Below the pieces are notes generated by a model. It saw nothing but the letters and a program-made list of their open reading frames with translations, did no database searches and was not told the origin of the DNA. A stretch of DNA of 39,844 bases from Fervidobacterium sp. (lineage in GTDB: Bacteria; Thermotogota; Thermotogae; Thermotogales; Fervidobacteriaceae): assembly GCA_026419195.1 (NCBI GenBank), contig JANZZV010000014.1, forward strand, positions 1 through 39,844. Direction: 5' to 3'. This document shows, one piece after another, positions 7,507 to 16,306 of this stretch. Position numbers and translations under genes: made by a program. How positions within the stretch are numbered: position 1 is the stretch's first letter; each line of letters starts with the position of its first letter.

Positions 7507-8727
7507 TTACAATTTTACAGACTCTTGGAGTATCTCAATCAGTTTTTTGCCTATATTATTACCCCAATAAGCTCCATTAATTGTTAGATATACCTTATCT
7601 TCCTTTTTTATCGCCAAGTTCTCTGAAATAAGCTGATCTATGTATTCCATCGCTTTAGATGAACTTCTTACAATTTCATTATCGATAGGTATTTCTAACA
7701 TTTGTATTTTTCCTTTGATTTTTAAGAATTCTGAGTAAATGCCATCAACAACTATTCCGTTTCTGTTTTCAAAAAATTTAACAGATTGCTTATAACTTTC
7801 AAGATTGGGCGGGTTCATGATCAATACGTTTTTAAAATTACCACCTGCTCCTGCACCCAGGGGTAAAGTATCCTCACCTTTGTTCCTATTTACTATATAT
7901 TTATATTCGTCTTTTTTTACCATTTTGGTCAATTCTAACATTTTGTATCCATTTTGAAAACTTGATTCAATTATTCTTGTAAAAAATTCAAAATCTGTTT
8001 CTTGATCCACTTCTGTTAAATTGTTCTTACCCATGTTTATTAAAGAGTACATAGAAAACCCATCAAGTTGAAGTTCAAAAATTGTTTTCAAATCTTCATC
8101 AAGCTCTTTTAAGGTTTGATCTGGATAGGAATAAATAATATCTATTCCAACAACTTTAAAATCTTTTTTCTTAAGTTTTTCAAGCTTGGCTTTCGCAAAC
8201 TCACCACTTCCTTTTCTGCCTAACAATTTTCTACCTCTATTAGAAAAAGTTTGAATCCCCACACTTACTCTATTTACACCTACTTCAAATAATGTATCAA
8301 TTTTTTCATCAGTTAGTTCACTTACACTTGTTTCAAAGGTAAATTCTGCATCATTCGTAAAGTTGAAACTCTCTTTAATCTTACAAACAAGCTTTTTTAT
8401 CATTTCCGAAGACAAAACTGTTGGTGTACCTCCACCAAAATAAACGGCATCGAAGAGGGATTCTTTAATATAATCCAAATTACTGTATTTTTCAATTTCT
8501 TCTATAATTAGTAAGTAGTAATCCTCTGGAAGTTTAATCTGACTTCTAATAAGTGAACAAAAGCTGCACGTCTTGGTACAAAATGGAATGTGAACATATA
8601 TTACAGATCTTCTTCCTGCAGGTCTTTCCTTAGATAAATGTTCTAAAATATTAATCTGGCTTCTGAAAAATTCATCTTTTCTCTTCATCATATCATGATG
8701 TGTCTTTATTCTGTTTTTAAAATACAT
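7507..8727 (-). CDS. HemN-like radical SAM protein, probable anaerobic heme-degrading enzyme (HutW/HmuW type)
   Basis: A 406-residue radical SAM protein of the HemN/HemW/HutW branch. The cluster motif CX3CX2C is C50, C54 and C57 ('IPFCTKTCSFC'), followed by 'YFGGGTPTVLSS' and 'VGVNRVSVGIQTF', typical of this branch. ATG 8727 has an AGGCGGTGAG site and overlaps the flavodoxin gene. HemN-like proteins next to a flavodoxin and a heme ABC importer, as in HutW/ChuW and fusobacterial HmuW-HmuF systems, open the heme ring anaerobically and release iron. The Fur-like box upstream of the operon fits iron acquisition. An alternative is a HemW-type heme chaperone or a porphyrin-biosynthetic role. Confidence 0.72.
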   Translation of the reverse strand: MYFKNRIKTHHDMMKRKDEFFRSQINILEHLSKERPAGRRSVIYVHIPFCTKTCSFCSLIRSQIKLPEDYYLLIIEEIEKYSNLDYIKESLFDAVYFGGGTPTVLSSEMIKKLVCKIKESFNFTNDAEFTFETSVSELTDEKIDTLFEVGVNRVSVGIQTFSNRGRKLLGRKGSGEFAKAKLEKLKKKDFKVVGIDIIYSYPDQTLKELDEDLKTIFELQLDGFSMYSLINMGKNNLTEVDQETDFEFFTRIIESSFQNGYKMLELTKMVKKDEYKYIVNRNKGEDTLPLGAGAGGNFKNVLIMNPPNLESYKQSVKFFENRNGIVVDGIYSEFLKIKGKIQMLEIPIDNEIVRSSSKAMEYIDQLISENLAIKKEDKVYLTINGAYWGNNIGKKLIEILQESVKL

Positions 8728-9248
8728 AAATTACTCACCGCCTTTAAAAATACATTTTGCGCATTTTTAATATCATCTTCGTTTGGATGCTTTGCTGCTT
8801 CTTCGTATTTTTTTATTTTTTCTTTTGTTAGTGCATGTGGATGATTTGGAGGCAGTGTTTTAAAGAAATTAATCAGCTCTTCGCTCACTTTTCCTTGACA
8901 AATAAATGTTGTAATTACTTTATTTTGGTTTTTTTCAACCATTTCAATAGTTTTTCTCATACATTCCGTTGCATGATAGGATTTAGGAGAAGCGCCAAGA
9001 GTCATGAATATTCCTAAAAGTTTTCCCTTAATAACTTTAAGAAAGTTCAAAGCTTCCCAGTTAGGCATCCCTTTGTCCACCCAAAAGCCTACAATTATAA
9101 AATCAAAATTCAGAACAAATTCACTAGGGTTATTTATATCTTTTATAGGCACATATGTTGTTATGAATTTATCCAAAATTTCATAGATTCCATCAGCTAC
9201 TTTTTTTGTATTTCCGGTTAAGCTTGAGTAAGTAAGTAAAATTCTCAT
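8706..9248 (-). CDS. Flavodoxin-like protein, probable partner of the radical SAM enzyme
   Basis: A 180-residue flavodoxin-fold protein. The FMN-phosphate loop 'TYSSLTGNTKKVADGI' is at residues 5-20, and 'FIIVGFWVDKGMPN' and 'LGIFMTLGASP' follow in the usual order. The frame extends to TTG 9266, but the GAGGAGG ribosome site lies between that codon and ATG 9248, so ATG 9248 is the start. It lies 14 bp after the ABC ATPase gene and overlaps the radical SAM gene. By context it may supply the low-potential electron the radical SAM enzyme needs, as HmuF does for HmuW; this is inference. Confidence 0.8.
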   Translation of the reverse strand: MRILLTYSSLTGNTKKVADGIYEILDKFITTYVPIKDINNPSEFVLNFDFIIVGFWVDKGMPNWEALNFLKVIKGKLLGIFMTLGASPKSYHATECMRKTIEMVEKNQNKVITTFICQGKVSEELINFFKTLPPNHPHALTKEKIKKYEEAAKHPNEDDIKNAQNVFLKAVSNLCILKTE

Positions 9249-9262
9249 AATATTTTTCCTCC

Positions 9263-10036
9263 TCAAACCGTTTCCTGGAAAACAAAGTAATACTCGCCGT
9301 TATCTTCTATCAGTTTGCTACGAATGCCAAAAACATTAATTAGTAATTCTTGAGTAATTACTTTTGAAGGTTCACCACAAGCTACTATTCTTCCTTGCTT
9401 AATAACAATTATGCTATCGCTATATTTGATAGCTTGGTTAATGTCATGAAGAACCATTATAACTGTCAACCCAAGCTCCTTGTTTATTTTTCTAATCAGG
9501 TTTAGGAACTCTATTTGATATCTAATATCAAGATAAGTTGTTGGTTCGTCTAAAAGCAAATACTTAGTATTTTGTACGAGTCCCACAGCTAGCCAAACTC
9601 TTTGTTTCTCGCCACCAGAAAGTTGAGAAAGTCGTCTTTCGGATAAGTGTGTAATTCTTGTTACTCTCATAGCCCATTCTATCAATTTAACGTCCTCTAT
9701 TGTTAGATTATCAAAATACTTTTTATGAGGATTTCTACCAAAAGATAGGAGCTCTCTTACTGTCAAGTCTTCAGGAGCATAATTTTGCTGAAAAATTATT
9801 GAAAGTTTTTTAGCAATATCTCTTCTACTTAACTTAGATATATCCATCTTATCTATTAATATACTTCCACATCTTGGACTTAATATACGAGCCAATAAGT
9901 TTAACAAAGTAGATTTACCTGAACCATTCGGACCTATTATGCTTGTTATTATTCCGTCTTTTATTATTAAATTCAAATTTTCGAAAAAGATTTTTGTTTC
10001 TTCGAAAGAAAAAGACAAATTATCTATTTTAATCAT
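9263..10036 (-). CDS. FecE/HmuV-type ABC transporter ATPase
   Basis: A 257-residue ABC ATPase for iron-chelate, heme or cobalamin import. Walker A 'GPNGSGKSTLLN' (about 36-47), Q-loop 'IIFQQNYAPEDLTV', signature 'LSGGEKQRVWLA' and Walker B 'YLLLDEPTTYLD' are all intact. It overlaps the permease gene by 8 bp. Substrate cannot be read from the ATPase; the following flavodoxin and radical SAM genes and the Fur-like box favour heme or another iron source over cobalamin. Confidence 0.92.
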   Translation of the reverse strand: MIKIDNLSFSFEETKIFFENLNLIIKDGIITSIIGPNGSGKSTLLNLLARILSPRCGSILIDKMDISKLSRRDIAKKLSIIFQQNYAPEDLTVRELLSFGRNPHKKYFDNLTIEDVKLIEWAMRVTRITHLSERRLSQLSGGEKQRVWLAVGLVQNTKYLLLDEPTTYLDIRYQIEFLNLIRKINKELGLTVIMVLHDINQAIKYSDSIIVIKQGRIVACGEPSKVITQELLINVFGIRSKLIEDNGEYYFVFQETV

Positions 10037-11048
10037 TTTTACGCCTCCTTTTCAATAAATAAATAAAAAACGGAGCACCGAACATAGACATAGTTATTCC
10101 AACTGGTATTTCATATGGTTTAGCCATGTTTCGTGATAATGTATCAGCAAAAAGTAAGATGTTTGAACCTATTAAAATTGAAATTGGTATTAAATGCTTG
10201 TGACTTGAACCAATAAGAAATCTTGAAATATGTGGAGCAGTAAGAGCTAAAAAACCAACTATACCTACGATACTTGTTGATAGAGATGCTAAAAAAATAG
10301 CAACAAATGAGATTAACATTCTGTAAAGGTTAACATTTACACCTATACTCATAGAATTTTTTTCGTCGAGAGAAATTAAATCACATGCTTTTGACAATAA
10401 AAAGGAAATTAATAAAAGTATTGGTGAATAGGCTAATAATATACTAACATGTTTCCAGTTTCTACCAGCAATGCTACCATTGAGCCATGTCAGAATACCT
10501 GCAATTTTGTCTGAATTTAATATAGCAATTATGGAAGATATAGAACCTAAAAAAGCATTTATCGCTATACCTGAAAGCACAATTCTCACTGGCGATAAAC
10601 CATTTTTCCAAGCTACAAGGTAGACTAAAACCGAGGCCAAAAGTCCTCCGAAAAAACTAATTATCGGTAAAAAGTATAAATAGTCAGGAAAATAAAGCAT
10701 AACAATTATAGCAAAAATACTTGCCCCAGAAGAAACACCTGTTATACCAGGATCAACAAGTGGATTACGCATAACAGCTTGTAATAACACGCCTGAAACC
10801 GCTAAATTTGCTCCAACAATTATGGAAATCAAAATTCTGGGAAGCCGGAGATAAACAACAATTTCATAATTTTCGAATTTTTTACCAATGAAAAGCGAAA
10901 GCACGTCTTTTGCTGGTATTTTGACACTTCCTAAGATTAGTGAAAATACAAATTGCGAAAAAAGCAGCAACAAACAAAGTAAGAGATAAAATTGATAGTT
11001 CCTATCTTTCTCTACTCTGTCCACTATTTGTATCACAGTTTTTTTCAT
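10029..11048 (-). CDS. FecCD/BtuC-type ABC transporter permease
   Basis: A 339-residue inner-membrane permease with about ten hydrophobic helices, the normal size for the FecCD/BtuC family. Family signatures 'SGVLLQAVMRNPLVDPGITGVSSGAS' (shown as adjoining blocks near residues 85-110) and 'GFLALTAPHISR', which contacts the ATPase, are clear. The first helix begins after about 18 polar residues. It lies 12 bp downstream of the binding-protein gene. It should form a dimeric channel with the ATPase at 9263. Confidence 0.92.
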   Translation of the reverse strand: MKKTVIQIVDRVEKDRNYQFYLLLCLLLLFSQFVFSLILGSVKIPAKDVLSLFIGKKFENYEIVVYLRLPRILISIIVGANLAVSGVLLQAVMRNPLVDPGITGVSSGASIFAIIVMLYFPDYLYFLPIISFFGGLLASVLVYLVAWKNGLSPVRIVLSGIAINAFLGSISSIIAILNSDKIAGILTWLNGSIAGRNWKHVSILLAYSPILLLISFLLSKACDLISLDEKNSMSIGVNVNLYRMLISFVAIFLASLSTSIVGIVGFLALTAPHISRFLIGSSHKHLIPISILIGSNILLFADTLSRNMAKPYEIPVGITMSMFGAPFFIYLLKRRRKND

Positions 11049-11060
11049 AACAATACTCCT

Positions 11061-11915
11061 TCACTTGAAAAGAATTTTAGATAACTTTTCAAGCGCATCA
11101 ATAGCATTTAATTTTGCAGAAACACCAAAATATTCAGGCTCTAGATTATGTACTTTTCCATTCTTTACAGCTTCAAAACTATTCCATATTTTGTTTTCAC
11201 TAAATTCTTTTTCAAACAATTCCCACACTATTCGTGGATCCGCGTGCGAAAATCTCAGTATTACATCCGGTTGGGAAATTAAAAGAGTTTCTAAGTTTAT
11301 TGGAACATATGCACTTTCAGATTTAACTACATTAATACCTCCAAGTTTTTTTACAAGCGATCCAACAAATGATTTGTCAGTTGCAAGCATAAAATTACCA
11401 GGAGTACCAAAAATTATCATAACTTTAGGTTTTCTTTGTTCTTTAATACTTGCCAATATTCTAGCTTCCTTTAAATTTAACTCAGCAAGCAGTTTTTGTG
11501 CCTCTGAGCTTTTTCCTAATAATTTACCAAGTTCACTAATGGTAAACTTCAAATCGTCAATCGAGTTGAGTTTCACAAATTTATAAGGAATTTTGTTATC
11601 ATCAAGATAATTCTTTAAGCTACTTTCAAGAGAAGCATCCGAAACAAATAAATCAGGTTTTAACGATTTTAAAACTTCTAAATCAGGTTTCATAGGGTTA
11701 CCTATGCGTGGTAAGTTTTCAAATTCTTTCGGGAGTTCATAATTTGTTGTTGGAACTGCTATAACGTTTACAGAGAGTTTAGAAAGTATTTCTGAAATCG
11801 CGACTGTCCCAGCAATCACCCGTTTTGGAGTGTTGTAATCTTTAGAAAACAAAGTAGCTGTGCTGATAAAAACAAGTAAGGAAAAAAATAATAAAAACTT
11901 AAGCTTTCCTAACAT
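11061..11915 (-). CDS. Periplasmic heme/iron-chelate-binding protein
   Basis: A 284-residue solute-binding protein of the two-lobed, helix-linked (Fe/B12 periplasmic) class. It opens with a signal peptide (residues 1-24, KFLLFFSLLVFISTATLFS) without a lipobox cysteine, as is common in Thermotogales. Family blocks are 'NLPRIGNPMKPDLEVLKSLKPDLFV' in the first half and 'PINLETLLISQPDVILRFSHADP' in the second; the latter resembles heme-binding IsdE/HmuT proteins. ATG 11915 has a GGGAGGT site. It is the first gene of the five-gene minus-strand operon. Confidence 0.85.
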   Translation of the reverse strand: MLGKLKFLLFFSLLVFISTATLFSKDYNTPKRVIAGTVAISEILSKLSVNVIAVPTTNYELPKEFENLPRIGNPMKPDLEVLKSLKPDLFVSDASLESSLKNYLDDNKIPYKFVKLNSIDDLKFTISELGKLLGKSSEAQKLLAELNLKEARILASIKEQRKPKVMIIFGTPGNFMLATDKSFVGSLVKKLGGINVVKSESAYVPINLETLLISQPDVILRFSHADPRIVWELFEKEFSENKIWNSFEAVKNGKVHNLEPEYFGVSAKLNAIDALEKLSKILFK

Positions 11916-11985
11916 ACTACAACCTCCCTATAAATAGTAACGTTTAACAATCCCTTTTTCGTAAGTTTGTTTTTTAATAGCTTAA

Positions 11986-12006
11986 TGATAATGAGTCTCA
12001 ATTGCA
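11986..12006 (-). promoter_or_regulatory. Fur-like operator in the heme-type operon promoter
   Basis: TGATAATGAG (11986-11995), one central base, then CTCAATTGCA (11997-12006) forms an imperfect 10-1-10 palindrome close to the classical Fur box. On the minus strand it overlaps a possible promoter, TTTAAC-18 bp-TATCAT. Iron repression of the importer and radical SAM genes is predicted. The 11916-12251 interval is otherwise AT-rich, contains the promoters of both divergent operons and no gene. Confidence 0.65.
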
Positions 12007-12197
12007 ATGTTAAATATATCACAAGTTCAGTTTAATGTCAATAGTAATTTTTCAAATTTTCTGTATATATTGATAATCTAGGCAATCTTAAATTTTTTTG
12101 TTTTAAAAATTCAAAGCTGAAGCTAAGAAAATTACAATAAAACGAGAAAATAAAAAATTTTATATAACCAACTTGAAAAATACTAAAAAGTTGGTAA

Positions 12198-12225
12198 TTG
12201 ACAAATAAATTTGTAAATTTATAAT
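12198..12225 (+). promoter_or_regulatory. Promoter of riboswitch 2 / main cbi operon
   Basis: Consensus hexamers TTGACA (12198-12203) and TATAAT (12220-12225) with a 16-bp spacer, ending about 27 nt before the aptamer. Start predicted near 12232. Confidence 0.75.
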
Positions 12226-12251
12226 TGTGTTGAAAAATTTAATAATCCAAG

Positions 12252-12410
12252 CATTACAGGTCTAAACAGGTTAAAAGGGAACGCCGGTGAAAGTCCGGGG
12301 CTGCCCAGCAACCGTGAGTAGGGACGAAACCCACAAAATGCCACTGGCGATAGCTGGGAAGGCGTGGGGAATAGGATGATCTACGAGCCGGGAGACCTGC
12401 CTGTAGTGTA
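12252..12410 (+). ncRNA. Cobalamin riboswitch 2 (aptamer)
   Basis: The same block order as riboswitch 1 is present: GGGAA (12277-12281), GCCGGTGAAAGTCCGGGG, CTGCCCAGCAACCGTGA, GCCACTGGCGATAGCTGGG and the B12 box GAGCCGGGAGACCTGCC. Short ACAGG repeats at the 5' side can pair with CCTG/CTGT at the 3' side to close the structure. It stands in front of the solute-binding protein and cbi genes and should shut down de novo synthesis and cobalt uptake when cobamide is abundant. Confidence 0.95.
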
Positions 12411-12413
12411 TGT

Positions 12414-12456
12414 TTTTCCCGAATCCTAAGGGGATTTTGGGAAAATTTGTTTTTTG
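12414..12456 (+). terminator. Riboswitch 2 expression-platform terminator
   Basis: TTTTCCCgAATCC pairs with GGGATTttGGGAAAA around a short TAAG loop and is followed by TTTGTTTTTT. The T-run ends directly before the ribosome site of the next gene. Confidence 0.8.
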
Positions 12457-12467
12457 GAGGTGTTGGT

Positions 12468-14207
12468 ATGATTAAATCCAAAGTTGGGATTGTATTGATT
12501 TTTTTGTTTGTACCTATTTGCCTATTTTCAACTTATTTAGGACTTGAATCTTCCGGGCTGAAAGGTGGCAAACTAACTCTTATACTGACTACAGCTCCAC
12601 AGACTCTTAATCCTTTTAATTCTGGAACTGGAGATACTTCAATAATTGGTCATCTTTTGGGAAGAGGGGGAAGACTTGCTGAATACAACGAAATTGATAA
12701 AAAGTATTATCCTGGTATTGCAGAAAATTGGAAAGGTCCAAGAATTACTAAGGACGGAGGAATGGAAATATTATTTTACTTAAGAAAGGGAATTAAATGG
12801 AGTGACGGGAAGCCGTTTAGTGTCGATGATGTTATCTTTACATTTAACAATATAATTCTAAATCCAAAATTTCCGAACAGAATACAGGATCAATTAAAAA
12901 CAACTAATGGAATTCTTCCAGAAGTTACGAAAATAGATGATTTTACTTTCAGAGTTTACTATAAAGAGATTTATAGACCTGCATTTGACGCTATCGTTAG
13001 GATTTACATTCTTCCAAAACACGTTTGGGAACCTCAGCTAAGATACAAAAAAATAACCGAAATATGGGATATAGGCGCTATTTCGAGGGGAGAAGCAGTT
13101 GGGCTAGGACCATTCATTCCTGTCGAATATGTACCAGATCAGTATGTAAGATTGGTCAGAAATCCTTATTATTGGAAAAAAGATAAAAACGGTCAGCAAC
13201 TTCCCTATTTAGATGAAGTTGTTTATAAAATAGTGCCAAACTACGAAGCTGGAAAATTGACTTTTTTAACTGGTGGAGCTGATGTCTTTGCTCCAAGAGG
13301 TGCGGATGTTATCAGTATAAGGGAGAAAGGTAATTTCATTGTTTATAGACAAGGTCCCACTCAATCCATTCAATATTTAGCATTTAATTTCAACGCTAAG
13401 GATCCAATTAAACGAAATTGGTTTAGAAATATACACTTTAGAAAAGCGATTGCTTATAGTATAAATAAAACTTCTCTTATAAATGTTGTCTATCATGGCT
13501 TAGCCGTTGAACAAAACAGTGTAGTAGCCTTCATGTCACCATTTTACAATGAGAATATTGTAGTAAAATACAAATACGATATTTCAAGAGCGAAAGCAGA
13601 GCTTTTGTTGGGTGGTTTTAAGTTTGGAAAAGACGGAATACTCTACGATAAGAAGGGTAACAAAGTAGAATTTACACTTGTGACTGATTCAAGTGATACG
13701 TTCCGTGAGCAAATTTGTAATATACTAATAAATGAATGGAAAAAAATAGGAATAAGCTCAAGATTGGTAATTCTTGATAGAAATATTGTTTCAAGGCTCA
13801 TTGAACAAACAGGCGAATGGGAAGCTGTTGTCAGTGGACTTATGGCATTTGAAGAACCGCAATTGTCTGCCCATATTTGGCGTTCTGACGGGATACGACA
13901 TTTTTGGAACTTCCATCCAAAAGTTGCTAAGTGGGTTTCTGAAAAAGATTACGTAAAATTCGAATTTGAAGAACAAGTAGATAAGATTTTAGAAAATAAT
14001 GTTTTAACACTTGATGATGAAATTGCGAAAAATTATTGGTACGCATTTCAAAGAATAATTTCTGAAAACTTACCGATTATTCCTCTTGTTTCTAGTATAA
14101 AATTTTTGGCATGGAATGAGAAGTTAAAAAATGTTACACCTGGCGAGTTAGATTCAATAAATTGGTGTTTAGACAGAATTTATATAGAAGAATTCAAACA
14201 AAGATAA
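12468..14207 (+). CDS. Family 5 extracellular solute-binding protein under B12 control
   Basis: A 579-residue ABC-type binding protein of the oligopeptide/nickel family (SBP_bac_5). A signal peptide covers residues 1-24. Family blocks are 'LILTTAPQTLNPF', 'FYLRKGIKWSDGKPFSVDDVIFTF', 'GLGPFIPVEYVPDQYVRLVRNPYYW' and 'RKAIAYSINKTSLINVVYHG'. The upstream TTG 12447 overlaps the terminator T-run, and GGAGGTGTTGGT points to ATG 12468. It is the first gene of the riboswitch-2 operon, 15 bp ahead of cbiX, yet no DppBCDF-type permease or ATPase is present. Likely ligands by context are cobalt chelates, corrinoids or precursors; the ligand is not readable from sequence. Confidence 0.88.
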   Translation: MIKSKVGIVLIFLFVPICLFSTYLGLESSGLKGGKLTLILTTAPQTLNPFNSGTGDTSIIGHLLGRGGRLAEYNEIDKKYYPGIAENWKGPRITKDGGMEILFYLRKGIKWSDGKPFSVDDVIFTFNNIILNPKFPNRIQDQLKTTNGILPEVTKIDDFTFRVYYKEIYRPAFDAIVRIYILPKHVWEPQLRYKKITEIWDIGAISRGEAVGLGPFIPVEYVPDQYVRLVRNPYYWKKDKNGQQLPYLDEVVYKIVPNYEAGKLTFLTGGADVFAPRGADVISIREKGNFIVYRQGPTQSIQYLAFNFNAKDPIKRNWFRNIHFRKAIAYSINKTSLINVVYHGLAVEQNSVVAFMSPFYNENIVVKYKYDISRAKAELLLGGFKFGKDGILYDKKGNKVEFTLVTDSSDTFREQICNILINEWKKIGISSRLVILDRNIVSRLIEQTGEWEAVVSGLMAFEEPQLSAHIWRSDGIRHFWNFHPKVAKWVSEKDYVKFEFEEQVDKILENNVLTLDDEIAKNYWYAFQRIISENLPIIPLVSSIKFLAWNEKLKNVTPGELDSINWCLDRIYIEEFKQR

Positions 14208-14222
14208 GGAGGATATGTAAAA

Positions 14223-14591
14223 ATGAAAATAATACTTTTGGTGTCTCATGGCAGTCGTGTACCAGAATCCATTACTGTGTGTGAAAAGGTAAAAAATGAC
14301 CTGGAAAATTTAATAAGCGATAAAATTGAACTATGTTATATGGAACTTTCAAAACCTTCTATAGAAGAAAAGGTGGAAGAACTTTACAACAAAGGCTATA
14401 AAAATATAATTGTTCTTCCATTTTTCCTTTTCGAGGGTATGCACATAAAAGTAGACATTCCTGAAATATTGGAAAAACTCGCTGAAAAGTTCAAAATATC
14501 GTTCTGTATAGCAAAACCCATAGGGTATGATAAAAGATTAGCGTATATTCTCAAAGAACGTTTGGACGAAGTTGGTGAAAGTTGTGCTTAG
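14223..14591 (+). CDS. cbiX: Sirohydrochlorin cobaltochelatase, short form
   Basis: CbiX inserts Co2+ into sirohydrochlorin, the entry to the anaerobic (early cobalt) route. At 122 residues it is the short CbiXS type of archaea, which acts as a homodimer. Both metal-binding histidines are at the family positions: His9 ('VSHGSR') and His74 ('FEGMHIKVDIPE'). No histidine-rich or Fe-S tail is present. ATG 14223 has a TAAGGAGG site. The gene overlaps cbiC by 20 bp. No cobA/cysG-type uroporphyrinogen methyltransferase is in the window, so sirohydrochlorin must come from genes elsewhere. Confidence 0.95.
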   Translation: MKIILLVSHGSRVPESITVCEKVKNDLENLISDKIELCYMELSKPSIEEKVEELYNKGYKNIIVLPFFLFEGMHIKVDIPEILEKLAEKFKISFCIAKPIGYDKRLAYILKERLDEVGESCA

Positions 14592-15258
14592 TTATTTGAA
14601 CTCACCGGCGGAAATTGAATTAAAAAGTTTTAGTATAATAAAAAGCAAAGTCAACAGATTAGACTTATCAGATGAAGAAAAGGAGATATTACTTAGGATA
14701 ATCCATACAACTGCTGACTTTCAATTTCAAGAATTATTTTACATTTCAAAAAACTTTTTAGATTATTGGTACGAAATGATATTATCTGCTAAAAAAGAGA
14801 ATAAGAAAATATCAGTTTATGTTGATACCGAGATGATAAGGGCAGGAGTTAATAAAAACAAGCTTAGACTTGTTGGTATAAACCTTTTCTGCCCGGTTAA
14901 TTATGACTCTGTTAAAAAAATTGCTGAAAAAACACAACTTACAAGGGCAATTGTCGGAATAGATTGGACTGTAAAGAATAGGAAAAGCACCAGAGTCTTT
15001 GTTATAGGTAACTCTCCAACCGCATTGTTTAGGTTGTGTGAGCACCTTCAAAAAAATGTAATTGATAATGTTGTTGTTATAGGTGTTCCTGTGGGATTTG
15101 TAGGGGCTAAAGAGTCTAAACTCTTTTTGCAAAAACTCAACGTACCTAAGATTTTGATTAAAGGTGAGAAAGGCGGTAGTACAATAGCAGTCGCAATTTT
15201 GAATTCATTGTTAAATCTATCAATTAGAAAGTTGGGATTTAATGAAAATCCAAAATAA
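14572..15258 (+). CDS. cbiC: Cobalt-precorrin-8 methylmutase
   Basis: CbiC moves the C11 methyl group to C12, giving cobyrinate. The catalytic histidine is His45 in 'RIIHTTADFQF'. 'VYVDTEMIRAGV' and 'VIGNSPTALFRL' and 'VIGVPVGFVGAKESK' are the standard substrate-binding blocks. At 228 residues it is slightly longer than usual. Start is TTG 14572 or GTG 14575, inside the end of cbiX; both lack a strong ribosome site, so translation is probably coupled. It overlaps cbiD by 17 bp. Confidence 0.96.
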   Translation: MVKVVLSYLNSPAEIELKSFSIIKSKVNRLDLSDEEKEILLRIIHTTADFQFQELFYISKNFLDYWYEMILSAKKENKKISVYVDTEMIRAGVNKNKLRLVGINLFCPVNYDSVKKIAEKTQLTRAIVGIDWTVKNRKSTRVFVIGNSPTALFRLCEHLQKNVIDNVVVIGVPVGFVGAKESKLFLQKLNVPKILIKGEKGGSTIAVAILNSLLNLSIRKLGFNENPK

Positions 15259-16306
15259 CTTAAGATATGGTTACACTACTGGAACCTGTGCCGCAGCCGC
15301 TACAAAAGCAGCGCTTTATATGTTGATAAATCAAAAACCTGTATTTCTTGTAGAAATACAAACTCCTTCTAATTTTGATTTATTACTGAACGTTGATTTT
15401 CCATTTTTCAACAAAGATTATTCAGAATGCGCAGTAAGAAAGGATGCTGGTGATGATCCTGATGTCACAAACGGACTTTATATCTTTTCAAAGGTCGAGT
15501 TTATAAGTCAAAAAACGATAGAAATACTTGGATCAGAAGGAATTGGAATTGCTACAAAAAAAGGACTTAGCGTATCTGTAGGTGATTATGCTATTAATCC
15601 AGTCCCCAGAAAAATGATAGAAAGAGAAATCGATAGAATTTTGAAAAACTATGGCTTAGAAAATGGAGTAAGGGTAACTTTAAGCATACCAAAAGGAGAA
15701 GTGGTAGCAAAGAAAACTCTTAATCCAAAGTTAGGAATAAAAGGTGGACTTTCCATTCTTGGAACAACAGGTATTGTTAAGCCCATATCTCATGAAGCGT
15801 TTGAAAATTCTCTAAGATTAGAAATTAATCAACTCTCACATTATTCAGAAACAATAGTTTTAACACCTGGAAATACTGGAATGAAAAAGGCATTAGAATA
15901 CGGTTTTTCAAACGAAAATATTGTCGTCTTCGGTAATTTTCTAAATGTTGCATTGGAAGTTATAAAATATAATAATTTCAAGCAGGTATATCTGATAGGT
16001 GAATTAGGAAAGCTAATAAAAGTCGCAGGTGGTATTTTTAATACGCACAGTAAAGTGGCAGACGCACGCAAGGAAATTTTTGTATACTATCTAACATTAT
16101 TCTGTAAAGGTAATTTGCACCATGAGATATTCCAGAAATTGACAAACGCTGTTACAACGAAAGAAATGCTTCAGATCCTGCGTGAATACAATATCAATAC
16201 GGCTAAATTTTTAAATTTTCTCGAAAAAATAATAATAGATAGGGTGCGAGAATACATAGACAAAGATGTAAAAATATATGTAAAGGTTTTTTCAGAGGGT
16301 GATTAA
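15242..16306 (+). CDS. cbiD: Cobalt-precorrin-5B C1-methyltransferase
   Basis: CbiD methylates C1 after ring contraction and loss of the acetaldehyde fragment. It is the one methyltransferase of the route outside the tetrapyrrole methylase family. The N-terminal 'LRYGYTTGTCAAAATKAAL' and the block 'RKDAGDDPDVTNG' are diagnostic, as are 'GGLSILGTTGIVKP' and 'VLTPGNTG'. Its 354 residues are normal. ATG 15242 starts within cbiC, and cbiE begins one base after its stop. Confidence 0.97.
   Translation: MKIQNNLRYGYTTGTCAAAATKAALYMLINQKPVFLVEIQTPSNFDLLLNVDFPFFNKDYSECAVRKDAGDDPDVTNGLYIFSKVEFISQKTIEILGSEGIGIATKKGLSVSVGDYAINPVPRKMIEREIDRILKNYGLENGVRVTLSIPKGEVVAKKTLNPKLGIKGGLSILGTTGIVKPISHEAFENSLRLEINQLSHYSETIVLTPGNTGMKKALEYGFSNENIVVFGNFLNVALEVIKYNNFKQVYLIGELGKLIKVAGGIFNTHSKVADARKEIFVYYLTLFCKGNLHHEIFQKLTNAVTTKEMLQILREYNINTAKFLNFLEKIIIDRVREYIDKDVKIYVKVFSEGD

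Noticed and set aside
11065-11586. 173-residue plus-strand frame opposite the heme-type binding protein
   Set aside because: Antisense shadow of a clearly coding gene, rich in Ser and Phe as expected from reverse reading.
9263-11915. Cobalamin importer BtuCDF for the minus-strand ABC genes
   Set aside because: Not excluded, but no cobalamin riboswitch precedes them, a Fur-like box does, and the co-transcribed flavodoxin and HemN-like enzyme favour heme.
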